Source: an uncultured bacterium (GTDB taxonomy: Bacteria; Actinomycetota; Coriobacteriia; Coriobacteriales; Eggerthellaceae). Taken from it: a stretch of DNA of 6,994 nt. Positions 6,327 through 6,994 of the stretch are shown piece after piece. Where the stretch lies: the NCBI GenBank assembly GCA_947649215.1, contig CANSQW010000067.1:1-6994 (forward strand), in the 5' to 3' direction. Made by a program: the position numbers and the translations under genes. Numbering within the stretch: position 1 is the stretch's first letter; the number at the start of each line of letters is the position of its first letter. The notes under the pieces were generated by a model. It ran no database searches and was not told the DNA's origin. It saw only the letters and a list, made by a program, of their open reading frames with translations.

Positions 6327-6994
6327 ATGGTCGAGGCGCTGGACATTCAGGTACGCGGTATCGTGCAAGGGGTGGGGTTCCGCCCCTTTGTTTATCGCAT
6401 GGCAAAGAAATACCTGATCAATGGATGGGTTTTGAATGCCGCCGACGGCGTGACCATCCATGCGGAAGGCGAGTCGAAGCTGCTCGACGAGTTCGTGATG
6501 GAGCTGTCGGACAACGCGCCGGCCGCCGCGCAGGTGACTGAGATAGGCCTGCGCGAGGTGCCGCTGGAGGGCTTTGACTCCTTTGAGATCCGCTTCTCAG
6601 ACGAGGGCGCGGTGGAGAAGACGACGCTTGTCTCGCCGGAGCTGGCTACCTGCGACGACTGCGTGGCCGAGCTGTTCAACCCCAACGACCGCCATTACCG
6701 TTATCCGTTCATCAACTGCACCAACTGCGGGCCGCGTTTTACCATCATCGACCGGCTGCCCTACGATCGCGCCAAGACGTCGATGCGCGGCTTCCCCCTG
6801 TGCGAGCGCTGCGCTGCCGAGTACGCCGACCCGCTCGACCGCCGCTTCCACGCCCAGCCCAACGCCTGCTTCGCGTGCGGGCCGGCGATTTCGTGGGTGG
6901 AAGCCGTGGGGGCCGCGGAAGATGCGGCGGCCGCGGGTGCGGAGGGCGCGGCGGGCGCCGATGCCGCGGGCGCGGGCGTGGAAGGCTGTCTGGT
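6327..6994 (+). CDS. hypF: [NiFe]-hydrogenase maturation protein HypF, N-terminal part (222 codons)
   Basis: HypF is the cytoplasmic carbamoyltransferase that turns carbamoyl phosphate and ATP into carbamoyl-adenylate and passes the carbamoyl group to the C-terminal cysteine of HypE, source of the cyanide ligands of the [NiFe] site. The visible part has the acylphosphatase-like domain (about 1-92) with IVQGVGFRPFVYR (12-24) and VLNAADGV (35-42), holding the usual Arg and Asn. Next come zinc fingers with cysteines at 109, 112, 131, 134, 159, 162, 181 and 184; spacings of 2, 18, 2, 24, 2, 18 and 2 match the HypF pattern exactly. The YrdC-like and Kae1-like domains lie beyond the window. After the last cysteine pair there is an Ala/Gly-rich insertion (about 192-220) before YrdC. 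The ATG at 6327 has GGGAGG (6313-6318) eight bases upstream. Early codons (about 6385-6440) are noticeably AT-richer than the rest. The gene implies a [NiFe] hydrogenase in the organism. Confidence 0.96.
   Translation, partial: MVEALDIQVRGIVQGVGFRPFVYRMAKKYLINGWVLNAADGVTIHAEGESKLLDEFVMELSDNAPAAAQVTEIGLREVPLEGFDSFEIRFSDEGAVEKTTLVSPELATCDDCVAELFNPNDRHYRYPFINCTNCGPRFTIIDRLPYDRAKTSMRGFPLCERCAAEYADPLDRRFHAQPNACFACGPAISWVEAVGAAEDAAAAGAEGAAGADAAGAGVEGCL

Overview
The window is very GC-rich, with codons strongly biased to G or C at the third position. It carries two ion-coupled transporters, a stand-alone glucose-6-phosphate isomerase of the actinobacterial type and the start of the [NiFe]-hydrogenase maturation gene hypF. 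Together these suggest a high-GC anaerobic actinobacterium, most likely Coriobacteriia/Eggerthellaceae (Eggerthella or Gordonibacter-like). That placement is inference from protein character and gene content; no rRNA or marker gene settles it.

Layout: (1) 167-1744, minus strand: a sodium:solute symporter (SSS family), with a GC-rich hairpin beyond its 3' end. (2) 1745-2673: about 930 bases between divergent genes and the most unusual part of the window. It holds a candidate 57-codon minus-strand ORF (1858-2031) whose stop codon lies inside the stem of a strong minus-strand intrinsic terminator (1827-1862). A 16-bp palindrome (2040-2055) sits just upstream of that ORF. Further on are a 160-bp element bounded by 29-bp inverted repeats that match at 28 of 29 positions (2108-2267) and about 290 bases of very GC-rich DNA with no credible gene. 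(3) 2674-4347, plus strand: an NhaC-family Na+/H+ antiporter with an extended -10 promoter about 110 bases upstream and a strong terminator downstream (4398-4432). (4) 4525-6258, plus strand: glucose-6-phosphate isomerase with its own likely promoter and a terminator (6273-6309). (5) 6327 to the window end, plus strand: the first 222 codons of hypF, covering the acylphosphatase and zinc-finger domains.

The genes look like separate transcription units rather than one operon, because terminators separate antiporter from isomerase and isomerase from hypF. The two membrane proteins fit a cell that uses a sodium gradient. The isomerase fits gluconeogenesis or hexose phosphate metabolism. hypF implies a [NiFe] hydrogenase encoded elsewhere. 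The least ordinary items are the possible translation-coupled attenuator upstream of the symporter and the paired-repeat element. Both rest on sequence structure only.
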